Of a stretch of 64,000 nucleotides of DNA, positions 50,631 through 60,281 are shown in pieces. This stretch comes from Methanoregulaceae archaeon UBA467 (GTDB lineage: Archaea > Halobacteriota > Methanomicrobia > Methanomicrobiales > Methanospirillaceae). The first letter of the stretch is position 1. Each line of letters begins with the position of its first letter. Under the pieces are notes generated by a model. The model was not told where the DNA came from and did not search any database. It worked only from the letters and a program-made list of their open reading frames with translations. The stretch covers positions 264,017 through 328,016 of the forward strand of contig DASP01000014.1 of assembly GCA_002503825.1 (NCBI GenBank), in the 5' to 3' direction. The translations under genes and the position numbers were made by a program.

Positions 50631-51524
50631 ATGGCAGTCAACCAGGCACAGGTCGATCATATCATCTCCACTGCATCAGCAGACGACCCCGAGGTGAAAC
50701 TGCTCAAGCTCCAGGACGAGGTAGAACTCATCAAGACGTCCATTAAAAAGCTCCTCATTGATATCAGGGAGCGGATGAACGATATGGAGAACCCTATCGT
50801 CATCGCACCCTCGAGGGGAACCGATACGGAAGTCTCTGAAAAGATGGCAAATGTGTTCAGGGATACCTCATCTGCGATGGAATCAGCAGCCGGGGCATTG
50901 AAAAGCAGTTCACAGGCGAGGGCTGAAGAGAGCAGGCAGCCGGTGCAACCTCAGGAACCGGCACCTCTTCCTGACCAGCGACCCCTGGTACAACAGGAAT
51001 ATTCCCAGTCACAAATACCGCAAGGTCCGGCCGGCGCCCTGGCACGGGGAGATATGGATATTCTTACCGCACTGAAGGCACAGATCTCTTCGATTTCCGG
51101 TGAAAACGATACAAGACCTGTCCAGGAAAAGGACAAGGTCCGCCTCCAGAAAGTCTTCCGCCTTTTTGAGTGGACATCCAAAAACGTAAAAAAATTCGGA
51201 CATGACCGGGTCGACCTGATGCTCGAGTCCTATCTTGCAATGGGTTATATTTCAGAGAAGTCCTGTAAACTGGTGAAAGACATGTCACGCCTGATGCCGC
51301 AGGATATCGGTGAACTGCACGAGATACGGGCCGATGAGTTTGTTTCGGAGTTATACGAGCTGAACCATATACTGAACCCTGTCGATGCAACCCTCGACCG
51401 CGACATGATAGAAGTCCTGATGGAGAAGCGTGAAGAGAGGAGCCAGAAGAAAGGCTCCTCATCAATGCGGCAGGCAGAGAGCGGGAACGAGTCAGACTAT
51501 ATCCGCACACGTGACAGGATATAA
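50631..51524 (+). CDS. flaCE: Archaellum motor accessory protein (ArlC/D/E family)
   Basis: 297 aa. The C-terminal part (FRLFEWTSKNVKKFGHDRVD, LMLESYLAMGYISEKSCKLV) is the conserved FlaD/E domain. The N-terminal part is helical (EVKLLKLQDEVELIKTSIKK) and the middle is Gln/Pro-rich and probably flexible. In archaella, ArlCDE form the cytoplasmic ring around the motor and receive CheY through CheF. One fused gene replaces the separate C, D and E genes of other archaea. Confidence 0.88.
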   Translation: MAVNQAQVDHIISTASADDPEVKLLKLQDEVELIKTSIKKLLIDIRERMNDMENPIVIAPSRGTDTEVSEKMANVFRDTSSAMESAAGALKSSSQARAEESRQPVQPQEPAPLPDQRPLVQQEYSQSQIPQGPAGALARGDMDILTALKAQISSISGENDTRPVQEKDKVRLQKVFRLFEWTSKNVKKFGHDRVDLMLESYLAMGYISEKSCKLVKDMSRLMPQDIGELHEIRADEFVSELYELNHILNPVDATLDRDMIEVLMEKREERSQKKGSSSMRQAESGNESDYIRTRDRI

Positions 51525-51528
51525 ATAA

Positions 51529-51996
51529 ATGTCGAGCGAGTCGATCGTCACGGCCCTGTTTTTAATCAGTGCCGTCGTAGCAGCAGGGGTTCTAATCAGC
51601 GCCATATTCCCGGCAATTTACCGGACGGCCGATACATTCGGGTCGGTATCCCATGAAGCTGATACAAAGATGCGTACTGATATTAAGATTGTAAATACAT
51701 ATGCGGACGGAACACATGCCAAAATCTGGCTGAAAAATGTAGGATCTTATCGGATCAGCACCGTCGAACTTGATGAATCAGATATTTTCATAGGGGCAGT
51801 CGGCGATTTCGAACGAAAACCTCTTCAGTCGTATTATACCCTCGAGGGCGCTTCAAATAATTTCTGGGATCCGGGAGAGACCATGAGTATCGATGTTGAC
51901 AGTACCAAACTTCCCGGCACTTCGGGGAGCGTTGTGTATTTTTCGATTGTCCTCTCAAACGGAGTGAGAAGATCAGAGGAATTCACACGGAGCTAA
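51529..51996 (+). CDS. flaG: Archaellum stator protein ArlG
   Basis: 155 aa. N-terminal membrane helix (IVTALFLISAVVAAGVLISAI) with no clear class III cleavage site, then a beta-sandwich (AKIWLKNVGSYRISTVEL, ILSNGVRRSEEF). ArlG with ArlF anchors the motor to the S-layer. Four bases after the preceding gene. Confidence 0.88.
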   Translation: MSSESIVTALFLISAVVAAGVLISAIFPAIYRTADTFGSVSHEADTKMRTDIKIVNTYADGTHAKIWLKNVGSYRISTVELDESDIFIGAVGDFERKPLQSYYTLEGASNNFWDPGETMSIDVDSTKLPGTSGSVVYFSIVLSNGVRRSEEFTRS

Positions 51997-52016
51997 GAAA
52001 TTACCGGAGGAAATGA

Positions 52017-52493
52017 ATGGCAGCCGCATCACTTGTCGCTTCTGCTTTAGGGATAGTTCTCATCCTGGTCACTGCATATATCCTCGTCGGTGGAACCGTT
52101 ATGACGAGTGAAACGGTCGTCAATGCCCAGAAAGATATGACTGCACTCCAGGTAAAAATGATCGGGACAACAATGGATATCACCGCAGTATCCAGCAGCA
52201 ATCCCAGGTACATTACCATCGAAAATACCGGAAGCGAATCAATTCGTAATTTTGAACAGGTCGATGTATTCCTCACTTTTTTAGATTCTGCGCCAACAAT
52301 ATACAGGTATAATGCAGATGGCGGTATTGGATACTGGAAAAAAGAAATAATAGTACCTGATCACATTCACCCCCGGCAATGGGATCCGGGTGAAGTACTG
52401 AATATGTCGGTAGAGTACCCGGTAGAGGCCGGCACGCTCATAGAGGTCCGGATCACAACCGGAAACGGAGCGAGTGCAGTAAGAGCAATATAA
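52017..52493 (+). CDS. flaF: Archaellum stator protein ArlF
   Basis: 158 aa. N-terminal membrane helix (LVASALGIVLILVTAYILVG), then a beta-sandwich with YITIENTGSESIRNFEQVDVF (two parts). By family it binds the S-layer and ArlG. CCGGAGGAA precedes the ATG; a short T-rich stretch follows the stop. Confidence 0.88.
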   Translation: MAAASLVASALGIVLILVTAYILVGGTVMTSETVVNAQKDMTALQVKMIGTTMDITAVSSSNPRYITIENTGSESIRNFEQVDVFLTFLDSAPTIYRYNADGGIGYWKKEIIVPDHIHPRQWDPGEVLNMSVEYPVEAGTLIEVRITTGNGASAVRAI

Positions 52494-52556
52494 TCTTTTA
52501 TTTACTTCCGGTTAGGAACAGTTTAAGTCTCAAAAGAGAGACATATATTATATTCT

Positions 52557-53303
52557 ATGGTGGCGTCTGTGAACGAAGGTCTTGCAGGACTTCTGGGGGG
52601 AGAAGACAAAAAGATTCTCTCAACGGGAAGTACCGAAATCGATAAGAAAATTGCCGACGGGTTACCGCTCGGTTCCCTGACCCTCATCGAAGGGGAGAAC
52701 GATACCGGAAAAAGTGTTCTCACCCAGCAGATCATGTGGGGTGCAATGAAGCAGGGCCTCAGTGTTGACCTTTATACCACAGAGCTGACCGTAAAAAGTT
52801 TTATTTCCCAGATGGAGTCAATGAGCCTTGATATTTCCGATTATTTTGCATGGGGATACATCAGGTTGTTCCACCTCCACATGGTCGGATTTAAATGGTC
52901 AAAAGAGGAGATGGACGGGATTCTCCAGCGGATCATCGACCATATCAGAACAAGCAAGGCACAGGTTGCAATTATCGATTCCCTCACCATGTTTACCGAA
53001 TATACAGCCCAGGAAACAATTCTGACATTCCTGACGAACTGCAAAATGCTGGTAGACCACGGGAAAACAATCCTGATTACTCTGCATACCTATGCATTCC
53101 AGGAAGATACCCTGATCCGGATCAGGTCAATATGCGATGCCCACCTGATGATGAAAAAATCCCTCATCGGCGATAAGTACGTCATGGTCATGGAAGTCAC
53201 AAAAGTCAGGGGTGCACGGAAGACGACCGGAAACCTGGTCAGTTTCGAAGTACATCCGGGGTATGGAATGAAGATTATCCCCATATCAATGGCAAAGGTA
53301 TGA
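52557..53303 (+). CDS. flaH: Archaellum ATP-binding protein ArlH
   Basis: 248 aa KaiC/RecA-like ATPase fold. Walker A GENDTGKS near 49-56 and Walker B AIIDSLT near 137-143. ArlH binds ATP and controls assembly and switching of the ArlI motor. One base separates it from arlI. Confidence 0.95.
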   Translation: MVASVNEGLAGLLGGEDKKILSTGSTEIDKKIADGLPLGSLTLIEGENDTGKSVLTQQIMWGAMKQGLSVDLYTTELTVKSFISQMESMSLDISDYFAWGYIRLFHLHMVGFKWSKEEMDGILQRIIDHIRTSKAQVAIIDSLTMFTEYTAQETILTFLTNCKMLVDHGKTILITLHTYAFQEDTLIRIRSICDAHLMMKKSLIGDKYVMVMEVTKVRGARKTTGNLVSFEVHPGYGMKIIPISMAKV

Positions 53304-53304
53304 T

Positions 53305-55173
53305 ATGAGTGCGCTGACTGCGGCGATCAACCTCCCTTTCAAACCTGCCAAAAACGACGAAGACAACGACTGCGCAAACAACATCGAGAGCTGTGCACTG
53401 TACCGGATGCTGCCGGTCAATGCAAAGGAATATGTAAAAAAAAGCCCGCACCTCCTTGAATACCTGCACCTGTTCCCGGTCGACGAATACGGCATACCGC
53501 TCTTTTTTTCAGAACTGAAACGTGACCTCCGGTCAATCAAGGAACCGAATCTGATTTATCCCGCAGGTGACACCGTCTTTGTGCATATCTTTTTCGATGT
53601 GAATGATGTGAGGAATTACTATATCCCGGTTGACCCGTCATTCATGCACAGCGTCAAGGAACTGGCCCCTGCAGTAGATATAAAACTTGTCGACCTGCTT
53701 GATGCACTTGAGACCGATCCGGTTACCGATGAAGAACGGACGATTGTTTTAAAAAATCTTATCAGCCAGGTTACCTATATCCAGCAGCCCGGCCAGAATG
53801 TCTCCCTGCTGAAATCAAATGAGAAAAAAGCAGGGTTTGGAAGCAAGATAAAGGACTTCCTCAATAAAGATCTGACCGCAACGAACAATCCGAGAAAAAA
53901 AGCTATCTTTTCGCATGTCTCGCAGACCCCCGACGGGCGGATTATCGTAAGCCCCCAGGAATACAGGGCACTTGAATATATGATGGTCAGGGACAAGATC
54001 GATGTAGGTATCTTAAATCCATTCATCAATGACCCGTATATTGAAGATATTTCAGTGGATGGTGTCGGGCCGATCTTTATTGAGCACAAGATATTCAAGG
54101 GCCTGAAATCAGTTGTCGGCTGGGATAACACCGATGAACTCGACAATTTTGTTATCAAACTGGCAGAACGGACAAAACGGCCCATCACATACAGAAATCC
54201 AATCGTCGATGCGACCCTCCCCGACGGATCGCGTATCAATATCGTCTACAGTACTGATATCAGCAGGAAAGGAAGTAATTTCACCATTCGTAAGGCGATG
54301 GATGACCCCATCAGCATACTGAAGCTTATCGAGTTCAAGACCTGCGACTATACAATGGCTGCATACCTCTGGATCTGCATCGAAAATGGCATGTCGCTCT
54401 TTATGAGCGGAGAGACCGCCAGCGGCAAGACCACCAGCCTAAACGCGATGACCACGTTCATCCCGCCTGAAAATAAGATCGTGACGATTGAGGATACGCC
54501 TGAACTCCAGGTCCCGCATAAAAACTGGTGCCGCGAAGTGTCCAAGGGAAAAGGCAGTGGCGAAGGTGAGGGGTCGGATGTCACCATGTTTGACCTGTTG
54601 AAAGCCGCTCTTCGTCAGCGCCCGAACCAGATCCTTGTCGGTGAAATCCGTGGTGTTGAAGGTGCAGTCGCATTCGGTGCAATGCAGACCGGTCACCCTG
54701 TATTAAGCACATTCCACGCAGCATCGGTGGAAAAACTAATACAGCGTCTCTGCGGGGACCCGATCAATATTCCAAAGACGTACGTCGACAATTTAAATCT
54801 CGTCGTCATCCAGAGTGCGGTAAAGCGGCCAAGCGGGGAAATGGTCCGTCGTATGCTTTCAATCAACGAGCTCGTCGGGTTCAACCCGGAGACGCAGGGC
54901 TTCTCTTTTGTTGAGATGTTCCACTGGGACCCGGTCACCGATACATTTGAATTTACAGGGAAAGGAAGCAGTTTCTTACTGGAAAACCGTATCGCTACAA
55001 TGCTCGGCATACCCGAACATAAAAAAGCCGGCATTTATTTTGAAGTTGAAAAAAGGGCGAGAATACTTGAACGATTGCATAAAGCAGGATATACCAGCTT
55101 TTATGACCTCTATCATATGATGACGAAGGTCAAAAAGCAGGGATTGCTGACCATCGATATAGATGCCATTTGA
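53305..55173 (+). CDS. flaI: Archaellum motor ATPase ArlI
   Basis: 622 aa type II/IV secretion ATPase that powers both assembly and rotation. Walker A MSGETASGKTTS near 372-383; Asp box IEDTPEL; Walker B ILVGEIRGVEG; His box GHPVLSTFHA. The N-terminal 200 residues are longer than in typical secretion ATPases, as in ArlI. It overlaps arlJ by 11 bases. Confidence 0.96.
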   Translation: MSALTAAINLPFKPAKNDEDNDCANNIESCALYRMLPVNAKEYVKKSPHLLEYLHLFPVDEYGIPLFFSELKRDLRSIKEPNLIYPAGDTVFVHIFFDVNDVRNYYIPVDPSFMHSVKELAPAVDIKLVDLLDALETDPVTDEERTIVLKNLISQVTYIQQPGQNVSLLKSNEKKAGFGSKIKDFLNKDLTATNNPRKKAIFSHVSQTPDGRIIVSPQEYRALEYMMVRDKIDVGILNPFINDPYIEDISVDGVGPIFIEHKIFKGLKSVVGWDNTDELDNFVIKLAERTKRPITYRNPIVDATLPDGSRINIVYSTDISRKGSNFTIRKAMDDPISILKLIEFKTCDYTMAAYLWICIENGMSLFMSGETASGKTTSLNAMTTFIPPENKIVTIEDTPELQVPHKNWCREVSKGKGSGEGEGSDVTMFDLLKAALRQRPNQILVGEIRGVEGAVAFGAMQTGHPVLSTFHAASVEKLIQRLCGDPINIPKTYVDNLNLVVIQSAVKRPSGEMVRRMLSINELVGFNPETQGFSFVEMFHWDPVTDTFEFTGKGSSFLLENRIATMLGIPEHKKAGIYFEVEKRARILERLHKAGYTSFYDLYHMMTKVKKQGLLTIDIDAI

Positions 55174-56782
55174 AGGTTTTGGGAAAGCCCTGAAAGGAAA
55201 AAATGCCGGGAAACTGCCATTTGAGGATTTGATCAGGTCAGTTAAAAAGAAACTGGGTTCTATCTCCGAGAATAAGCAGATGGGGCCGGATCTTCTCTTC
55301 CTTATCACCTACATGGCATCCATCACTACCGCACAGGCTACACGTCCTGAAATTTTTGCATATACTGCTGCGCGAACAGAATATGTCCCGGCAAGATACA
55401 TCGCCAAAGTTGAATTCTTTGTAAAAAGATGGAATTACAGCTATACCGAGGCGCTGACTACCATTGCAGAACGGGTCGATAATGCGATGGTCAGGAGCAT
55501 GCTGAACCGCTTTGCAAATTCCATCGAGTCTGGTGTCCCTGATGAAGATTTCCTTACACGGGAACTCTCAACAATCAGGAGCGTATACCGCAATACCTAC
55601 GAACAGGGTCTCGAGATGCTCAAAAAATGGGGTGATGCCTATATTGCCATGCTTTTCTCAGGAGCGCTTGTAGGGATAATCATCATGGTATCAGTGGCGA
55701 TTTTTGCCCCTGATAACATCGAGACGACCTTGTCTTCCTCTTATATTATAGTATTGTTCATCTCGGCATTCGGCCTGATTACGATGTACAGTTCCGTCCC
55801 GTCCGATGACAAGACACATTCACTCGAGAGAGGTTCAAAGGAGCAGACGCTCATACATAAACTGGAGAGGAAAATTATCCCGGTTGGGATTGCATCTTCG
55901 GTTGTCCTCCTGATTGCAAGTCTCCTTATGGGGGGACTGAACACCCAGAGTGTCGGCCTGATCATGCTGTTCGTCGGGCTTCTCTTACTCCCTCTAGGGG
56001 TTATCGGGTTTCTGGACGATCGGAATATTATTCTCCGTGATGCAGAATTCCCGACATTGATACGAAGCCTCGGTGCGGTAATGGGCGGAAAAGGAAGCAC
56101 ATTATCGACCGCCCTTACCGAGATCGACCGGAAATCCCTGGTGGCACTCGAACCATTCATTAACGGTGTCTTTTCAAAACTGAATCTCGGCCTTAACGAG
56201 GAATATACATGGGACCGTTTCATTGGTGACAGCGGCAGTAACCTTATTTATAAATACCTTAATATTTTCCGCGACTCTATCGAACTAGGCGGAAAACCGG
56301 ATATAATCGGCCAGATTGTCGGTTCTTCCATGCTCGAGCAGGTTTTACTTCGTGAAAAGAGAAACACCGTTGCCATGGGGTTTGTGATCCTGCTCGTCCC
56401 GATGCATGCCATGATGGTGGCAATTTTCCTCTTCCTCTTCCATATCCTCCTGACCATGGCCAGGGCCATCGCTACTGTGGTCTCATCACTTGGTGAAGGT
56501 GGAGCCGCATTGAGCAATCCTAACTCTGTTGCCGGGGGGATCGGCGGAGGGGTTGAGATGTTCGTCAACTTTCCTGAGGCCACGATGACAATATATGTTA
56601 TTATAATGATCTCAATTATTACAATATCCAATATACTGGCAGGAAAGATCGTGATGGGAGGGGACCGTTATATGTACTATTTCTTTGCCAGCAGCATCCT
56701 CGCGGTAACAGGCATTATTTATATAGCGGCGCCGATAATGGTTGGTATGTTCTTCAATATACCGGTATTCCAGGGAGTTTGA
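55163..56782 (+). CDS. flaJ: Archaellum membrane platform protein ArlJ
   Basis: 539 aa polytopic membrane protein with two T2SSF-type halves: helices near 165-185, 195-212, 240-290, 415-445, 470-495 and 510-535. Cytoplasmic loops contain the conserved LRSLGAVMGGKGSTLSTALT-type segment (split) for ArlI contact. Starts at ATG 55163 inside the end of arlI. Confidence 0.95.
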   Translation: MPFEGFGKALKGKNAGKLPFEDLIRSVKKKLGSISENKQMGPDLLFLITYMASITTAQATRPEIFAYTAARTEYVPARYIAKVEFFVKRWNYSYTEALTTIAERVDNAMVRSMLNRFANSIESGVPDEDFLTRELSTIRSVYRNTYEQGLEMLKKWGDAYIAMLFSGALVGIIIMVSVAIFAPDNIETTLSSSYIIVLFISAFGLITMYSSVPSDDKTHSLERGSKEQTLIHKLERKIIPVGIASSVVLLIASLLMGGLNTQSVGLIMLFVGLLLLPLGVIGFLDDRNIILRDAEFPTLIRSLGAVMGGKGSTLSTALTEIDRKSLVALEPFINGVFSKLNLGLNEEYTWDRFIGDSGSNLIYKYLNIFRDSIELGGKPDIIGQIVGSSMLEQVLLREKRNTVAMGFVILLVPMHAMMVAIFLFLFHILLTMARAIATVVSSLGEGGAALSNPNSVAGGIGGGVEMFVNFPEATMTIYVIIMISIITISNILAGKIVMGGDRYMYYFFASSILAVTGIIYIAAPIMVGMFFNIPVFQGV

Positions 56783-56783
56783 C

Positions 56784-57962
56784 ATGAAAGATTCAACCCG
56801 GAGAGTTGCCCTGTTCATAATAATTGTAGGTGCCGGATCTGTACTGGTCCTCTTCGACGTTCCGGTCCTGCTCCTCCTGGCCGGGGTCATATTCCTTGTA
56901 ATTTTAATCCTTATACTCTCCGGGACTGTAAAAATTCCCTCAATTAAAACCCTTAAATTGAAAAGAAAAGAGAAAGCACAAAAAACTCCTGCTGAAAAGA
57001 AATCTCCGGTCCCTCCAAAGAAAGAAAAAAAACAAAAGGTTCCCGGACAGAAGCGTCACCTCCTGAAAGATACTGCAGACTCTCTTAAAAAGGCATTCGG
57101 AGTCCTTTCATCAGACCTGAAAAAAGTGAGGCGTTCAAAGAAAGAGAAAGAACTCCATGCAAAAAAAATTGACGATATGCTTGATAAATCCATCCAGGGT
57201 GCTGAAATCACCTCTCTTGCTGATGTCATGCCCGAAGTGGTCCCTGCTCCAAAAATGTCCGTCCCTGATCCGTTCTCGGATCTGGCGACAGACACACTTG
57301 ATACCGACCTGCTGGACTCGATCAATCCCGATGATGAATTTCCTGTCATAGACGGAATTGACCTTGATATGGAGGTGCCAGGTGAAACCGGCGACGATAA
57401 ATCTAATCAGGGAACGCAGTTTGAAGAAATGTCAACGCTTGACATCAGTCTTGATGAAAGCGAGATGCCAATAGAAATCGACGAAGAAGAGGATGATGAA
57501 GTTGCAGAGATCCTTAACGCACATAAGGATGAACTATCCACGGGAGATGATTCATCGCTCGGGGGATTACCTGATTCACTTGATGATATCGGGGATATCG
57601 ATCTCGGATCCATCGACCTTGACGATGAAACAGAGAGCGGCGGACCATCCGCAGGAAGTCCCGGAAACGTCCCTTCAACTGCCAGTTCACCTCCCGCACC
57701 CGCGAAGTCTCCTTCCCCTTCAGCATCCGCATCGATGAGCGGGGGGGGCAGCACCGGCATGAGTGAAACCGACATGCTTTCGTTCGGGACCGGCCAGCGC
57801 GAGGACGATGACCTCATGGCATCCTTAAAAACGGATGCCAAGAGCACAAAAAAGAGGGAAAATCTCAGCCTTCTTCGTGATTTAAAAGATGTAAGGGTCC
57901 CTGCATCAGATCTTGAGAAAGAGCTTGAAGGAATTCTTAAAAGCCATAAACGAAGGGAATAA
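56784..57962 (+). CDS. Unrecognised membrane-anchored acidic protein between arlJ and cheF
   Basis: 392 aa from ATG 56784 (GGGAG six bases upstream; one base after the arlJ stop). Two N-terminal membrane helices (ALFIIIVGAGSVLVLF and VLLLLAGVIFLVILILIL), then a Lys-rich region (56-130), a long Asp/Glu/Ser-rich low-complexity region (about 150-330), and a basic C-terminal motif (LSLLRDLKDVRVPASDLEKE). No known archaellum or Che protein has this layout to my knowledge. Its position suggests a motor or array linker; this is inference. Confidence 0.8.
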   Translation: MKDSTRRVALFIIIVGAGSVLVLFDVPVLLLLAGVIFLVILILILSGTVKIPSIKTLKLKRKEKAQKTPAEKKSPVPPKKEKKQKVPGQKRHLLKDTADSLKKAFGVLSSDLKKVRRSKKEKELHAKKIDDMLDKSIQGAEITSLADVMPEVVPAPKMSVPDPFSDLATDTLDTDLLDSINPDDEFPVIDGIDLDMEVPGETGDDKSNQGTQFEEMSTLDISLDESEMPIEIDEEEDDEVAEILNAHKDELSTGDDSSLGGLPDSLDDIGDIDLGSIDLDDETESGGPSAGSPGNVPSTASSPPAPAKSPSPSASASMSGGGSTGMSETDMLSFGTGQREDDDLMASLKTDAKSTKKRENLSLLRDLKDVRVPASDLEKELEGILKSHKRRE

Positions 57963-57970
57963 TATATTTA
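57961..57970 (+). promoter_or_regulatory. Possible TATA element before cheF
   Basis: AATATATTTA followed by the palindrome TATCTATAGATA, about 35 bases before the cheF ATG. It could give cheF a promoter inside the cluster. Confidence 0.35.
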
Positions 57971-58001
57971 TCTATAGATAGGACTCAAAGGAATAAGGAA
58001 A

Positions 58002-58811
58002 ATGACAGAAGTTCCGGTCAAGATTGAAAAGGATGGGAAATGGGTCGTCTCGAAGATCGATATCCAGCAGGAATCGATGGCGGTTGGTGAACCGGTAAAC
58101 AGGCAGATCCCCTTCAAGTCGATTGTTGATCTGGAAGAGCGCAAGAATATACTTGTCGTCACACAAAAAGGAGAACCTCCGCAGGTGCTCAGGATTGCCA
58201 GTGTAGAAAAGGTGCTCCAGGCCCTTAAAAAAGTCATAATCATGTCCTGCAGTGCCTACCGGCTGATGGCTTATTTCATGTCACCAGCCATCAGGGGCGG
58301 AGTGATGGTGACTAACCCCCAATGGGAAAAGGGCGCAATTGCGGTTTTAAAAACGAGCATATGGTTTGTCAGCCAGAACAAACAGGTTTCCGTCCCGCTG
58401 AGTGATGTTGCATCAATCGAGCTCACAAAGAGGGAGGTGCAGAAAAAACAGGTCGACGTGGTTAAAATCGATCATCTTGAAAATTCCGAGGTTGTCACCA
58501 GTTTCATCCTTTGTCCGATCTCGACCCTGCAGGTCCTGTTTAACTTCTTAAAAGACGCAACGAAAGAGATGGATATGGCAGGCAACGAGCTCGATGCCGT
58601 TGCCGCACAGGTCGGCATGTTAATTTATAGCGGGATGGATTCTCATGCAATCGAGAATATGCTCAATATTTCGCATAAGGAACTTGATGCGATCTATGAA
58701 AATTTATCAAAACTAGGTCTCATCGAGGTGATGTTTATCAGAAAAGAGGTACAGCTCACCCCAAAAGGGGTCAGGTATATCTCAGATGCGGTCAAGCCCC
58801 CGTCCCCGTGA
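58002..58811 (+). CDS. cheF: Archaeal chemotaxis adaptor CheF (DUF439)
   Basis: 269 aa. Recognised from the DUF439 order: an N-terminal domain (IPFKSIVDLEERKNILVV), a second similar beta domain (VPLSDVASIELTKREVQKKQ), and a C-terminal winged-helix-like part (ISHKELDAIYENLSKLGLIE). CheF connects phosphorylated CheY to the archaellum ring (ArlCDE). Its presence beside arl genes marks this as an archaellum-type chemotaxis system. Confidence 0.9.
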   Translation: MTEVPVKIEKDGKWVVSKIDIQQESMAVGEPVNRQIPFKSIVDLEERKNILVVTQKGEPPQVLRIASVEKVLQALKKVIIMSCSAYRLMAYFMSPAIRGGVMVTNPQWEKGAIAVLKTSIWFVSQNKQVSVPLSDVASIELTKREVQKKQVDVVKIDHLENSEVVTSFILCPISTLQVLFNFLKDATKEMDMAGNELDAVAAQVGMLIYSGMDSHAIENMLNISHKELDAIYENLSKLGLIEVMFIRKEVQLTPKGVRYISDAVKPPSP

Positions 58812-58841
58812 ACTCCCTTCTGCACACCCGGATGAGTAATT

Positions 58842-58850
58842 ACATATAAT
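58842..58850 (+). promoter_or_regulatory. TATA box of cheY
   Basis: ACATATAAT about 32 bases before the cheY ATG, in a 68-base gap. It suggests that cheY and the genes after it can be transcribed separately. Confidence 0.45.
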
Positions 58851-58879
58851 CATATTGCTAACAATTTCATCAGATACAT

Positions 58880-59242
58880 ATGGGGAGAATTCTAATTGTT
58901 GACGACACGCTGTTCATGCGTACCCTGCTGAAGAATATTCTTTTTTCCGGGGGTCACGACATTGTCGGTGAAGCAGGAGACGGCGATGAAGCGATTACGA
59001 AGTACAAGGAATTAAAGCCGGACCTTGTAACCATGGATGTTGTTATGCCCAAAGTCAACGGCATTGAAGCACTTAAGGCCATTAAAGGTTTAGACCCGAA
59101 TGCAAGGGTTGTGATGTGCACGGCCGTGGGGCAGGAGCAGATGGTAAAACTGGCAATCAAAACAGGAGCCCGGGGATATATCATCAAGCCATTCCAGGCA
59201 CCCAAAGTGCTTGAAGAGATTAAAAACGTACTCGGTTCCTGA
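58880..59242 (+). CDS. cheY: Chemotaxis response regulator CheY
   Basis: 120 aa receiver domain. Acidic pair D8-D9 in IVDDT, phosphoacceptor D53 in TMDVVMPK, conserved Thr in MCTAVGQ and Lys in IIKPF. Phosphorylated by CheA; acts on the archaellum through CheF. Two bases before cheB. Confidence 0.96.
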   Translation: MGRILIVDDTLFMRTLLKNILFSGGHDIVGEAGDGDEAITKYKELKPDLVTMDVVMPKVNGIEALKAIKGLDPNARVVMCTAVGQEQMVKLAIKTGARGYIIKPFQAPKVLEEIKNVLGS

Positions 59243-59244
59243 TA

Positions 59245-60276
59245 ATGATTCGCGTCCTGATAATCGATGATTCACTCTTCATGAGGACAATCATCCGGGA
59301 TATGCTTGAAAAGGATCCCGGTATTGAAGTCATAGGTACGGCCATCGACGGCGAGGATGGACTCAGAAAAATTGAGGAATTATCACCGGACGTTATAACG
59401 CTTGATATTGAAATGCCCAAGATGAACGGCCTGGAATTACTCAAAAGCCGCTCACGCTTCAATATTTTTCCAAAAACACTGATGCTAAGCTCGCTTACAT
59501 CTTCCGGCGCAGAGATGACACGCAGCGCAATGGAACTCGGGGCAGACGACTTCATGCTCAAACCAAAGGATGTGCGGGGCGTCCGGGGTATTGATCGTGA
59601 ATTACGCGATAAAATCAGGAACCTGATGAGCATATCCTATCGGAAAAAACCCGAACAAAAGGTTGTATCGCCTCTCGCCGAAAATATCGTCATGATTGGA
59701 TCATCCGCGGGAGGTCCCCCCATGCTTGATATCCTCCTTTCCTCGATTCACTCCCCGATTGAGGCCGCGATGGTTATCACGCAGCATATGCCCGAAGGAG
59801 GTTTTACTGCATCAATGGCAACACGGCTTAACAGGATCTCTTCTATGCCTGTCAAAGAGAGCGAAAATGGGGATACACTCAACCAGGGGCATGTATATGT
59901 CTCGAAAGCAGGATACCACACGATTGTATCACATATTCCTTCAGACCGCGGTAAAAAGTGCGGCATGATAGTCCATGCCCGTTCACCACCGGTTCACAGT
60001 GTCAGGCCTGCGGTAGATAAAACATTTGTTTCAGGTGCATCGGTCTTCGGGAACCGGAGTATATCAGCAATTTTGAGCGGAATGGGAAATGATGGCGGCG
60101 AGGGAATGGCTTTTGTAAAATCGTCCGGTGGAAAAACGATCGTGTGCAGGGAGGAGGACTGCCTTGTATACGGTATGGCGCGTTCGGCATTGTCACGCAA
60201 CAGCGTGGACAAGGTTGTTCCACTCTCTTCGATGGGAGATGAGATTAGCGCACTTATCAGTGGGATGAGGAGGTAA
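59245..60276 (+). CDS. cheB: Chemotaxis methylesterase CheB
   Basis: 343 aa. Receiver domain with D8-D9 and phosphoacceptor D54 (TLDIEMPK), linker, then the esterase domain: catalytic Ser in GSSAGGPP, His in ITQHMPEG and Asp in GMGNDGGEGM. It demethylates or deamidates receptor residues, opposite to CheR. Confidence 0.96.
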   Translation: MIRVLIIDDSLFMRTIIRDMLEKDPGIEVIGTAIDGEDGLRKIEELSPDVITLDIEMPKMNGLELLKSRSRFNIFPKTLMLSSLTSSGAEMTRSAMELGADDFMLKPKDVRGVRGIDRELRDKIRNLMSISYRKKPEQKVVSPLAENIVMIGSSAGGPPMLDILLSSIHSPIEAAMVITQHMPEGGFTASMATRLNRISSMPVKESENGDTLNQGHVYVSKAGYHTIVSHIPSDRGKKCGMIVHARSPPVHSVRPAVDKTFVSGASVFGNRSISAILSGMGNDGGEGMAFVKSSGGKTIVCREEDCLVYGMARSALSRNSVDKVVPLSSMGDEISALISGMRR

Positions 60277-60281
60277 AAAAA

